Source: Gammaproteobacteria bacterium (lineage in GTDB: Bacteria; Pseudomonadota; Gammaproteobacteria; S012-40). Taken from it: a DNA stretch of 64,000 bases. The notes under the pieces were generated by a model that ran no database searches, was not told where the DNA came from, and saw only the letters and a list, made by a program, of their open reading frames with translations. The stretch lies in the NCBI GenBank assembly GCA_029884425.1, contig JAOUHV010000004.1, forward strand, positions 37,131 to 101,130, given 5' to 3'. Position 1 is the stretch's first letter; the number at the start of each line of letters is the position of its first letter. Of the stretch, positions 45,583-53,964 are shown piece by piece. Position numbers and translations under genes: made by a program.

Positions 45583-47763
45583 TTACTTGCTGGTCATGGT
45601 GAAAACACCGTCCCAGGAGTCCGCTGGAGCTTCCTGCATGTAGTGCAGGCAACGTTGGTTGAGCATGTCGAATGCAAAATCCAACGAAGTTTTAGCCAGC
45701 AGGGACGCCGCTTCGTGCCATTGTCTGGCGAGATAATGGTCGAAGGCCTGCTGGGCAATGGCCGCCAGTTGTTCAGCCGCCCGGCGTTCCTGTTCGCTCA
45801 TCTCCGCGATGATTCCTAGCGGTTGATAGATGCGAACCGGTTGTTTTTTTCCTTTGACTCGGACCAAGTCAATCAGGCGGCACACGATTTCATCTTTGAC
45901 ATCCTGCTGAGTGGTTTCGGTGATCAGAACGCAGGTCTGGTATTGCTTGGTCAAACCTTCCATGCGCGAGGCCAAATTCACCGTGTCACCAATGATGGTG
46001 TAATCGAGCTTGGTGTCCGAGCCGATGTTGCCAAGGATTGCGTGCCCGGTATGGATGCCTACGCCGATGGCAAGCGTGGGATAGCTTTGATTGGTCAGCC
46101 ACTGGTTGACATTCACCAAACGTTTTTCCATTTGCATCGCCGCACGAATCGCATGAAAAGCGTGTCGTTCCATTTTTACTGGCGCCCCCCAATAGGCCAT
46201 GATGGCATCGCCGATGAATTTATCGATGGTGCCTTGTTCAGCAAAAATGGCTTCGGTCATGTCAGAAAAATAATGATTGAGAATATCGACCACTTTTTCC
46301 GGAGGTAAGGTTTCGGACATGTTGGTAAAGCCACGGATGTCAGAAAAAAGTACGGTGATACGTTCTTTCGATCCGATGCCGGCCTTGGCAAATTCTTCAT
46401 GATTGTCGACCACGGTATTGAGCACCGCTGGTGATAAGTATTGGGACATCATATTTTTGAAGCGCTGCTTTTCCTTGCCTTCAGTTAATGCCAGTACCGC
46501 AAAACTGCTTAACCAGGATGAGGCGATGCCCAGCGCAGGTGAAGCCAGATTGATTACCCAGTTTTGGCCAAACAGATAATAGGCACAGGCAAACAGAGTC
46601 ACGCCGAGTGCAATAGGTAGCAGTGCTTGGGCAACGCCACGCTTGCCCAGAAAAATCCCGTAAACGGTGATAAAAATCAGCAACCAGATCAGCACGTATG
46701 TCAGCCAGGTAGGTGCTTGTTGCAGAAAATCATTTTGCAAAATATTACTGGTGATTGAGGCGTGAACATTGACTCCTGGCAAGCTGGCGTCCATTGGGGT
46801 GTTTTTCAAATCGAACAGGCCTGCCGCACTGGCACCAATGAAAACATATTTGTTTTCAAACTCACGGGGATCGACAATCAGCTTGTCGGTGTTTCCATTT
46901 TGCATTTGTTGAATGGCGGCGAAGATGCCACTAATGGAGTAGGCTTTAAACTCTGAGTAATAATTAACCAGATATTTTTCGTCGCTATCCAGTGGAATTG
47001 TGCGTTCGCCAATATGCAGTTTGCCATCGTGTTTGATAATTTCGCTGGGTTCCCACTGATCGAACAGGGCAGCGGTCGACAGAGAGGGAAATACCAGATC
47101 TTGATAGCGGTGCATCAGGCGGACACGTCGATATACGCCATCCTTATCACTATTGACGTCGACTACCCCGATACCGGCGCTGCTTTTCCATAAATCTTCA
47201 AAGGGTAAATAGAAATTGTTGTTCTGCAGACTGGTCAGGCCGTCGATTTGGGTATCGCCGTAGCGCAAATTAAGCGAAAAGGTGCCGGAAAATTGTTCAG
47301 GCAACGGACGGTTTAGCTGATGCTGATTAGAGGCGTCCGCCTGATCCAGCACAAATCGTGTTGCGTGATAGGCAAATGGTGCTTCGGCGGTGGCTGCGAC
47401 CAGAGCTTGATCATCGTCGGTATTCTGCTGGGATTCGGTAAAGGTGATATCAAACATGACCGCCTTGGGCGGGGCGAGGGCAAAAAAGTCCAGCAATCCC
47501 GCGTAGACAGATCGTGGCCAGGGCCAGCGTCCCAGCGAACTTTCCAAGGCCTTTAATGAGGCATCATCAATAAGGATGACGGCGACATTAGCGTCGGGCT
47601 GCCGGTCGGCGCGCATGGTTTGCATGCGTGCGTCGTAGGACCAGTTTTCCAGTGGCGTGAGCAATCCTGCGCCGTAAAGAAAGCTGATCAACAGGCCGTT
47701 GATCAGACTGATCAGGGCGATTTTTTTGATATGTTTACCGATGCGTTTTTGCACAGGTGCCAC
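45583..47763 (-). CDS. CHASE2-domain class III adenylate cyclase
   Basis: Membrane receptor cyclase making cAMP from ATP. It has 726 residues: N-terminal helix (15-34), periplasmic CHASE2 domain (about 38-345), three membrane helices (about 353-425) and a cytosolic cyclase domain (about 465-645). Metal-binding Asp residues are D475 (FSDIRGF) and D519 (IGDAIMAYWG). Purine-specifying Lys515 and Thr589 (DYTIIGDTVN) match bacterial adenylate cyclases of the CyaB type, not guanylate cyclases. Transition-state Asn596 and Arg600 are present. It lies upstream of the SH3-M48-porin genes in the same direction, with a CRP-type box between. Confidence 0.92.
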   Translation of the reverse strand: MAPVQKRIGKHIKKIALISLINGLLISFLYGAGLLTPLENWSYDARMQTMRADRQPDANVAVILIDDASLKALESSLGRWPWPRSVYAGLLDFFALAPPKAVMFDITFTESQQNTDDDQALVAATAEAPFAYHATRFVLDQADASNQHQLNRPLPEQFSGTFSLNLRYGDTQIDGLTSLQNNNFYLPFEDLWKSSAGIGVVDVNSDKDGVYRRVRLMHRYQDLVFPSLSTAALFDQWEPSEIIKHDGKLHIGERTIPLDSDEKYLVNYYSEFKAYSISGIFAAIQQMQNGNTDKLIVDPREFENKYVFIGASAAGLFDLKNTPMDASLPGVNVHASITSNILQNDFLQQAPTWLTYVLIWLLIFITVYGIFLGKRGVAQALLPIALGVTLFACAYYLFGQNWVINLASPALGIASSWLSSFAVLALTEGKEKQRFKNMMSQYLSPAVLNTVVDNHEEFAKAGIGSKERITVLFSDIRGFTNMSETLPPEKVVDILNHYFSDMTEAIFAEQGTIDKFIGDAIMAYWGAPVKMERHAFHAIRAAMQMEKRLVNVNQWLTNQSYPTLAIGVGIHTGHAILGNIGSDTKLDYTIIGDTVNLASRMEGLTKQYQTCVLITETTQQDVKDEIVCRLIDLVRVKGKKQPVRIYQPLGIIAEMSEQERRAAEQLAAIAQQAFDHYLARQWHEAASLLAKTSLDFAFDMLNQRCLHYMQEAPADSWDGVFTMTSK

Positions 47764-47908
47764 CTCCGCGGTGAACTAATACAAGGATATCGAGAGAAGT
47801 TGGCTAGCCTTGAGTGACAAAAAACGTTAAGGTTGCCATATAGTTAAAAAGTTGGCAGCACCTCGAGTTGTTGCCCTGGAGGCGAGTGGGAAAGGGTAGT
47901 GTTGACCA

Positions 47909-48328
47909 ATGGAACAGAAAAGCATGTCCGCAGGAGTAGTTGTAGTGATGCGCGACGCTCAGTCGTATCACTATCTATTGTTACGTGCCTATCAGCATTG
48001 GGATTTTCCCAAAGGGATGGTTGAGGCTGGCGAGCAGCCGTTTGACGCCGCGCTGCGCGAAGTGCGCGAAGAATCGACGATTTGCGATCTGGAGTTTCCC
48101 TGGGGCAAGGAGTTTTTGGATACCGGCCCCTATGGGCGGGGCAAGGTTGCAAGGTATTACCTGGGACTGACTCATCAGCGCCAGGTTGATTTGCCCATCA
48201 ATCCGGAAATCGGTCGTCCGGAACACGAAGAATATCGCTGGGTGAGCTATCAGGAAGCCAAAAAGCTGGTGACACCTCGAGTGCGTACGGTACTGGAGTG
48301 GGCCAATCAGCGACTCTCGTTCAATTAG
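47909..48328 (+). CDS. Nudix hydrolase, dinucleoside tetraphosphatase type
   Basis: 139-residue Nudix protein resembling asymmetric bis(5'-nucleosyl)-tetraphosphatases. The Nudix box is GMVEAGEQPFDAALREVREES, keeping the Gly, Glu and REUxEE residues but with Thr in place of the last Gly. WDFPKG precedes it, and VARYYLGLTHQR with the HEEYRWVSYQEAKKLV end is typical of the Ap4A group. A start five codons later (MSAGVVVVM) is possible. Divergent from the cyclase gene; the CheW-LysM gene follows after 65 bases. Confidence 0.88.
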   Translation: MEQKSMSAGVVVVMRDAQSYHYLLLRAYQHWDFPKGMVEAGEQPFDAALREVREESTICDLEFPWGKEFLDTGPYGRGKVARYYLGLTHQRQVDLPINPEIGRPEHEEYRWVSYQEAKKLVTPRVRTVLEWANQRLSFN

Positions 48329-48393
48329 ATTGTTACTACATTTTTAATATCTTCTTGCCGTTACTGTGGTTGGGATCCTCCCGGTCACAGTAA

Positions 48394-51180
48394 ATGAAGC
48401 ATACCGAGCAAAACGAAAAACTTCTCTTTTTCAGGGTTGGGCCGGTGACCTGCTGCACGCCGATTGGCGAAGTAGACAGTGTCGTCATGCCCGAACCGCT
48501 GGCCAGCATGCCCTATCACGCCGAAGGTGTGATGGGGATGTTTCATTACCGGGACAAAACCGTCGCGCTGTTGTCGCTGCATCACAAATTTGGTTTGCCT
48601 ATACCCGATGATCCCTTGAGTGGTCGGTTTGTCGTCGCCTATACCGAGCATGGTTTGACGGGTTTTTGGGTGGATGAAGTTCTGGAAATCAGTTCGGATT
48701 ATCCTGCCGACTGGAGTCCCGCGCCGTATTTTGATGGCCCCAGCCCGTTTGAAAAAACCTTGTACTGGCAAGAACGCATTTGTCTGTACAGCCGTTTCGA
48801 CAAGTTGTTGACTACCCCCAGTGTAAATGCGCTGGCCCATTACGCACCGCAAGGTGATGTGGTGGCACAGGATGCCCCGGTTTTAGATGCTGTCGTATCG
48901 CCGCAGATTGAAGAGCCCGTGCCGGCAGCCCTTGTTTTGGTCGAAGGCGAGGATGTGCTGCCGGTCGGCGACGAACTGCTGGTTGACGAAACATCGCAGG
49001 CGCTTGCCGCCGAGATGCCGTCGCAGTTGTTGAGCGAACAGATTGAATTGCCACCGGCTCGGCCCGAGCTGTCGGATTCCACACCGACATTGATTTCCGA
49101 ATCAGAGCCAGAGGCTGAACCCGAACCCGAGATTACCCAGGCGTCTGAACCTGAACTTGGGCCTAGGGCCGATCAGATGGCGCCTCTCGATGAGGTGCAG
49201 GCCGGCGAAGAGACGGACGACATTGTTGGGCTATTGGCTGCCAATGTAGAGGTTGCAGAAAACCCAGCCGTTCCTGTGCTTGACCCAGCGGCAGATCGTT
49301 CGGGACCCGCTGCTCGGGAGGTTGAATGGCCGGCGGCTGCGCGGGAAATGCACAGTGGATTTAGTCGTTACGCCGACGAATGGGATGGGCTGGCGGCCGA
49401 TTGGAACAGTGAATTTCCGCCCATGCTGACGGATGTGGCTGAGTCGAATCGTCCAGTTTCCGAACTCGCCAGCCTGATTCCGGTGGACGATGTCTGCACC
49501 CCGTCAGACAGTTTGATCATTATGGCGGACAGTGATGTGCCCGTTGGCATTGGCGATTTGTCGGCGGAGTTTGCCCAGCATGCCGAGATCCTCAGTGAGA
49601 TTGCTGCAGGGGGATTGTTGTCGGACGAGGTTCTGGAGTCTGCCGACGAGCATACTCCGCCAGACAGCTTGACCGTTGTGGCGGAGGGGGATGAGACAAC
49701 GGAGCTTGATCAGCCTGCCGAGGCCGTTGGTGACATCATGGAGGCGGGTGACTTGCCGGGCGAGGTCGCGGATGACGTGGTATCGATGCCGTTGTCCACG
49801 CAAATGATTATTGCCGACGAAGTTGTGGATGATGCTACGCCCTGGACCGTCCCTGCAGAACTGGATGTGCCTGTGAGCAATGGTGATGTTGCGGATGAAT
49901 TTACCAAGTTTGCCAGTGTGTTAAGTGAATTTGCTAATGTTGAATCGTCTGCTGCGCCCGCAGCGAAGAGCCATCCATCGCACGGCGTTTCACTGTCGCG
50001 GATTTTCCCGCTGGATACAGCCCCGGTAACTGAGCCACGTGACGCCAATCAAGTGCCGCAGGATCAAGCGCCGGTCGAAGATGACGATGAGATTTTGCCG
50101 TTGCCATGGAGTTCGGAGGTGGCGGAGGCGACGCCGGACAAGGTTGAGCAGATAGACGGTGAGGCACGGCAGTCTGCGCAGAATCCATGGGGGCCAACGA
50201 CCCTGTTGGATGATAGCGATGTGGCGATGGATGCGGTGTCTGTGGGGTTGGTAGATGGTGATTCCAGATGTGAAGTTAAATCTAATATCATTGATATAAC
50301 TACTGAAAAAGAAAAAAGAAAATCACACATTGTTTCTCGTGAAACACCGCTGTCACCGTCAAATCCTCCTGCGCGTTTGCGTGTGCCGGCGGTACGCGAT
50401 TCAGCGGTGACGACGACGATTTCGGAGCTGGTTGATCTGGAATCTGAGCTGGACGAAAACGATTCCGTCCTCGTGACGGGAACGGTGGCTCAGAAACCAC
50501 CGGCAGTGCCTCCTCGTCCCGTGGAGTCCAAGTCGGTTGCCGAGCCGTTTGAGGATACGCATCGTTCCGCCAAGATGCTGATCGACGACGACGGCGAGCC
50601 GGTGAACTATCTGGTTGGCGTGGTGGAACGCGCCCGCGAGCAATATGCGCAAATGCACCAGGCAGATCACCTAGTTCGGCGGCGTACCTCAGGACTGTTT
50701 AGTCGGTGGCGTCTGCTTGTGCTGTTGTTGATCCTGGGGGTGTTGATTGCCGGGGGCTTGGTCTGGTTTGGTGATGGGGCGCCAGATTCTGCGCTGAGAA
50801 ATGTTCAATCGGAACCGGCGGCGGTGCCATCATCCTTACCCCCAGCGCAGAATGTGTCCAGTCTGGATACGCCTCGCAAGGCCATTGGCGATGAGCCGTT
50901 TGATATTCACTTGTCGCTGGTTGATGTGGCGTTGTTGCATCGCTATTTGTCCTATCAGGAGGATGGCCCACTGTGGTTTTCCATCGATAATCAGGTGATA
51001 GCGCCGTGGCAAACTTACCGGGTATTGCCCAACGACACCCTGTGGGACATTGCCCAGGCCTACCTCAACAATCCCTTTCGCTATGATGATTTGGCTCGCT
51101 GGAGCCAAATCAATAATCCCGACCGGATCTATCCCGGCGACAAAGTTCTCTACAAGCCGACTCCTGTTACATCACGTTGA
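48394..51180 (+). CDS. CheW-like/transmembrane/LysM fusion protein
   Basis: A 928-residue protein with an unusual layout. Residues about 8-145 look like a CheW domain (LFFRVGPVTCCTPIGEVDSVV, GMFHYRDKTVALLSLHHKFG, VAYTEHGLTGFWVDEVLEI). Residues 150-765 are acidic, Pro/Glu/Asp-rich and probably disordered, with two imperfect repeats of about 25 residues. One membrane helix (about 771-793) precedes a C-terminal LysM domain (YRVLPNDTLWDIAQAYLNN, near 876-924). Topology would place CheW in the cytosol and LysM on periplasmic peptidoglycan, the reverse domain order of FimV-like proteins. Codons around 50,262-50,346 are markedly AT-rich. No other chemotaxis genes adjoin it. Its end overlaps the next gene's end by 14 bases. 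Confidence 0.82.
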   Translation: MKHTEQNEKLLFFRVGPVTCCTPIGEVDSVVMPEPLASMPYHAEGVMGMFHYRDKTVALLSLHHKFGLPIPDDPLSGRFVVAYTEHGLTGFWVDEVLEISSDYPADWSPAPYFDGPSPFEKTLYWQERICLYSRFDKLLTTPSVNALAHYAPQGDVVAQDAPVLDAVVSPQIEEPVPAALVLVEGEDVLPVGDELLVDETSQALAAEMPSQLLSEQIELPPARPELSDSTPTLISESEPEAEPEPEITQASEPELGPRADQMAPLDEVQAGEETDDIVGLLAANVEVAENPAVPVLDPAADRSGPAAREVEWPAAAREMHSGFSRYADEWDGLAADWNSEFPPMLTDVAESNRPVSELASLIPVDDVCTPSDSLIIMADSDVPVGIGDLSAEFAQHAEILSEIAAGGLLSDEVLESADEHTPPDSLTVVAEGDETTELDQPAEAVGDIMEAGDLPGEVADDVVSMPLSTQMIIADEVVDDATPWTVPAELDVPVSNGDVADEFTKFASVLSEFANVESSAAPAAKSHPSHGVSLSRIFPLDTAPVTEPRDANQVPQDQAPVEDDDEILPLPWSSEVAEATPDKVEQIDGEARQSAQNPWGPTTLLDDSDVAMDAVSVGLVDGDSRCEVKSNIIDITTEKEKRKSHIVSRETPLSPSNPPARLRVPAVRDSAVTTTISELVDLESELDENDSVLVTGTVAQKPPAVPPRPVESKSVAEPFEDTHRSAKMLIDDDGEPVNYLVGVVERAREQYAQMHQADHLVRRRTSGLFSRWRLLVLLLILGVLIAGGLVWFGDGAPDSALRNVQSEPAAVPSSLPPAQNVSSLDTPRKAIGDEPFDIHLSLVDVALLHRYLSYQEDGPLWFSIDNQVIAPWQTYRVLPNDTLWDIAQAYLNNPFRYDDLARWSQINNPDRIYPGDKVLYKPTPVTSR
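50331..50346. other. parS-like sequence inside the CheW-LysM gene
   Basis: TGTTTCTCGTGAAACA differs from the canonical parS TGTTTCACGTGAAACA at one base, which lies in the central CACGTG. It falls within an AT-rich island of the gene. It may be coincidence of codons for IVSRET. Confidence 0.3.
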
Positions 51181-52111
51181 TGGGCGAGCCCGTGCGGAAC
51201 GCGGTGATGTTGGCCGCGATTTGGTCGCATAGGCGTTGCCGTGCTTCGCGACTGGCCCAGGCAATATGGGGTGTGACGACCAGATTGGGAATGTCGTGTC
51301 TCAACATGGGATGGTCCGCTGATGGAGGCTCCTGGCTGAGGACGTCAACGCAGGCACCGCCAATGCTGCCTTGCTGCAGGGCCTGAATCAGGGCGGCTTC
51401 ATCGACGATTCCGCCGCGTGCGGTGTTGATCAGCAGAGCGCCGGGTTTCATCATCGTCAGTTGTTTTGCACCGATCAGGTGGCGGGTTTGCTCGGTCAAC
51501 GGGCAATGCAGACTCACCACATCGGCCTGTTGCAACAACTGGGGCAATGGCACACGGTCAGGGGCCGGATGCGAGCCCTGTGCGATCAGGACCTTCATAC
51601 CAAACGCAGTGGCGATATTGGCCACTGAGCGACCAAGTTCACCGTAGCCGATAATGCCCAGGGTCTTGCCATGCAGCTCGGTGATGGGGAAATCCAGCAG
51701 ACAAAAAAATGGGCTTTGGCTCCAGCGACCAGCGTGCACCGCGTGCTGGTAGTCCGGGGTGCGGGTGAAAAAATTCAGCATAAAACTGAACACCAGTTGC
51801 GTCACCGAGGGTGTCGCGTAACGGGTGACGTTGCAGACGGTGATGCCCAGTGCTTTTGCTGTCACCAAGTCGATGTTGTTGGTGCCGGTGGCGGCGACGC
51901 AGATCAGGCGAAGTTCTGGGCATTGCTGTAAGGTCTGACCATCAAGCACGATTTTATTGCTGATGGCAATTTGTTGGTTTTGCAGGGCAGGCAGTAATTC
52001 ACGGGCAGCAGTGGTGGGGCGCAGTTGCAGCGCGTCCACGGCGTTATGCAGAGCATCAAACTGAATGTCGTTGTTGTCGACAGTTTGGCTATCCAAAAAA
52101 ACGGCGCGCAT
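51167..52111 (-). CDS. D-2-hydroxyacid dehydrogenase, glycerate/hydroxypyruvate reductase type
   Basis: NAD(P)-dependent oxidoreductase of the D-isomer-specific family, most like HprA-type glycerate dehydrogenases. The start MRAVFLDSQTVD gives 314 residues and has GGGAG eight bases upstream. Motifs: nucleotide-binding GIIGYGELGRSVANIATAFGMKV, catalytic Arg in NTARGGIVDEAALIQAL, Glu in VLSQEPPSADHP and His in TPHIAWAS. The substrate is probably hydroxypyruvate or glyoxylate; exact specificity cannot be read from sequence. Convergent with the CheW-LysM gene. Confidence 0.9.
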   Translation of the reverse strand: MRAVFLDSQTVDNNDIQFDALHNAVDALQLRPTTAARELLPALQNQQIAISNKIVLDGQTLQQCPELRLICVAATGTNNIDLVTAKALGITVCNVTRYATPSVTQLVFSFMLNFFTRTPDYQHAVHAGRWSQSPFFCLLDFPITELHGKTLGIIGYGELGRSVANIATAFGMKVLIAQGSHPAPDRVPLPQLLQQADVVSLHCPLTEQTRHLIGAKQLTMMKPGALLINTARGGIVDEAALIQALQQGSIGGACVDVLSQEPPSADHPMLRHDIPNLVVTPHIAWASREARQRLCDQIAANITAFRTGSPINVM

Positions 52112-52222
52112 AAGTTTTTCTCCCGCTGAGGTGTTTCGGTGATATTTTTGCATACAAAAGATCGGCTTAAGTTAGAATGCCGAAATGTTTCGGGTTTGGA
52201 CAGAATAAAACGCTGGTTCTGA

Positions 52223-53152
52223 ATGCTTAATTATATTGTTTCTCGCCTGCTGAGCGCCTTGGTTGTCGTACTGGGTGTGGTGTGTATCGTATTTTTCCTG
52301 ATTCATCTGGTGCCGGGTGATCCCGTTGAAATGATGCTGGGTGAATCTGCTCGTCCGGCCGACCGCGAGGCACTGCGGGCAGCACTGGGGCTGGACAAAC
52401 CACTGATGGTGCAATTCTGGGATTATTTGCGCGGACTGGCGCAGTTTAATCTGGGCGAATCACTGCACTTTCGTCGACCGATTACCGAATTACTCGCTGA
52501 ACGCATTCCTGCCACCGCGCAACTGGCGGTGATTTCCCTGATCATCGCGATCGCATTTGCGCTGCCATTGGGTGTGCTGGCCGCGACCCACAAGGGCAAA
52601 CTCGGCGATCATCTGGCCATGGGCTTCTCGTTGTCTGGTGTCTCCATTCCCAATTTCTGGATGGGACCGATCCTTATCATGATTTTTTCCATCTGGCTGG
52701 GGTGGTTGCCGGTGAGCGGCAAGGACGGCTGGGAATCCATCGTGCTGCCGGCGTTTACCCTGGGTACCGCCTTGGCGGCGATACTGGCGCGGATGATGCG
52801 CAGCACGTTGCTGGAAGTACTGGGCGAGGATTACATCCGTACCGCGCGCGCCAAGGGTCTGTCCGAGACGCTGGTGGTTTATCGTCACGGTGTGCGCAAT
52901 GCGCTGCTGCCGGTGATTACCCTGGTGGGGTTGCAGTTGGGAACTTTGCTCGGTGGTGCGGTGATTACCGAAACCGTATTTTCCTGGCCCGGTGTCGGCC
53001 AGTTGACCATTGAGGCGATTCAGCGCCGCGATTATCCGGTGGTGCAGGCGTGCGTGCTGTTGATCAGTCTGGCTTACGTGGTGGTGAACATTTTGACAGA
53101 TATTGTCTACGCCTGGGTTGATCCGCGGATTCGTTTGGGAGAGGGAGAATGA
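52223..53152 (+). CDS. Peptide ABC transporter permease, DppB type
   Basis: Inner-membrane permease with 309 residues and about six helices. The N-terminus (MLNYIVSRLLSALVVVLGVVCIVFFLIHLVPGDPVEMMLG) is diagnostic of DppB/OppB. The EAA loop contacting the ATPase is seen in DYIRTARAKGLSETLVVYRHGVRNALLPVITLVG. It overlaps the next permease by four bases. No ATPase or binding protein gene adjoins; the nearest candidate receptor is the lipoprotein about 11 kb to the left. nagZ lies downstream. Confidence 0.92.
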   Translation: MLNYIVSRLLSALVVVLGVVCIVFFLIHLVPGDPVEMMLGESARPADREALRAALGLDKPLMVQFWDYLRGLAQFNLGESLHFRRPITELLAERIPATAQLAVISLIIAIAFALPLGVLAATHKGKLGDHLAMGFSLSGVSIPNFWMGPILIMIFSIWLGWLPVSGKDGWESIVLPAFTLGTALAAILARMMRSTLLEVLGEDYIRTARAKGLSETLVVYRHGVRNALLPVITLVGLQLGTLLGGAVITETVFSWPGVGQLTIEAIQRRDYPVVQACVLLISLAYVVVNILTDIVYAWVDPRIRLGEGE

Positions 53153-53949
53153 TGCGCTGGTTTCCCTATGTCATTGTGGCGAGCTGGCTGGCGATGGCCG
53201 TGCTTGGACCGTGGTTGCCGCTGGAGCCGGATAAAGTCGACTTGCCGAATATTTTGCAGGGGCCGGTCAGTGGTGCCTGGTTGGGATACGATGATCTGGG
53301 ACGACCGATTTGGGATCGTCTGGTCATGGGCGCGCAGACGTCGTTGTACGTTGCCGTTTGGGTGATGGTGATTTCATTTTTGATCGGTACGTTCATCGGC
53401 TCGGTCAGCGCCTATGTGGGTGGTTGGGTTGATCTGGTGGTGGTTCGGGTCATCGATATTTTTCTGGCCGTTCCCGGTATTTTGCTGGCGATTGCCTTTG
53501 CGGGCGTGATGGGGCCTGGGGTTGAAAACGTGGTCATCGCCTTGTCCATTGTTGGCTGGGTGGGGTATGCGCGCCTGAGTCGTGCGCAGATCATGGCGTT
53601 GAAACAGCGTGATCATGTGGTCGCAGCGGTGTCACTCGGTACCCGCCCCATGCGCATCATCAATCGGCATTTGCTGCCGCTGATCAGTGCGCCGCTGATT
53701 GTCGAAGCGACGTTTGGTATTGCCGGCGTGGTGATTGCCGAAGCCGGATTGTCGTTTTTGGGTCTGGGTGTCCAGCCTCCCGAAGCCTCCTGGGGCAGCA
53801 TGATTCGTGATGGAACGCGCTACATGCTGGTAGCGCCACATATGGTGTTGGTACCAGGCATTGCCATGATGCTGGTGGTGCTGGCCGTGAATTTATTGGG
53901 TGACCAGTTACGCGATCGGCTGGATGTCCGGTCCCGTGACCGTCGGTAA
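53149..53949 (+). CDS. Peptide ABC transporter permease, DppC type
   Basis: Second permease, 266 residues and about six helices. The N-terminal WLGYDDLGRPIWDRLVMGAQTSLYVAV segment resembles the GTDxxGRDxxSRxxxGxRxSL signature of DppC/OppC, with Tyr for Thr and other variations. The EAA-type loop is YARLSRAQIMALKQRDHVVAAVSLGTRPMRIINRHLLP. It is coupled to the DppB-type gene and followed by nagZ after 15 bases, which implies co-expression with a muropeptide-processing enzyme. Confidence 0.92.
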   Translation: MMRWFPYVIVASWLAMAVLGPWLPLEPDKVDLPNILQGPVSGAWLGYDDLGRPIWDRLVMGAQTSLYVAVWVMVISFLIGTFIGSVSAYVGGWVDLVVVRVIDIFLAVPGILLAIAFAGVMGPGVENVVIALSIVGWVGYARLSRAQIMALKQRDHVVAAVSLGTRPMRIINRHLLPLISAPLIVEATFGIAGVVIAEAGLSFLGLGVQPPEASWGSMIRDGTRYMLVAPHMVLVPGIAMMLVVLAVNLLGDQLRDRLDVRSRDRR

Positions 53950-53964
53950 TAGAGGAAAAATATT

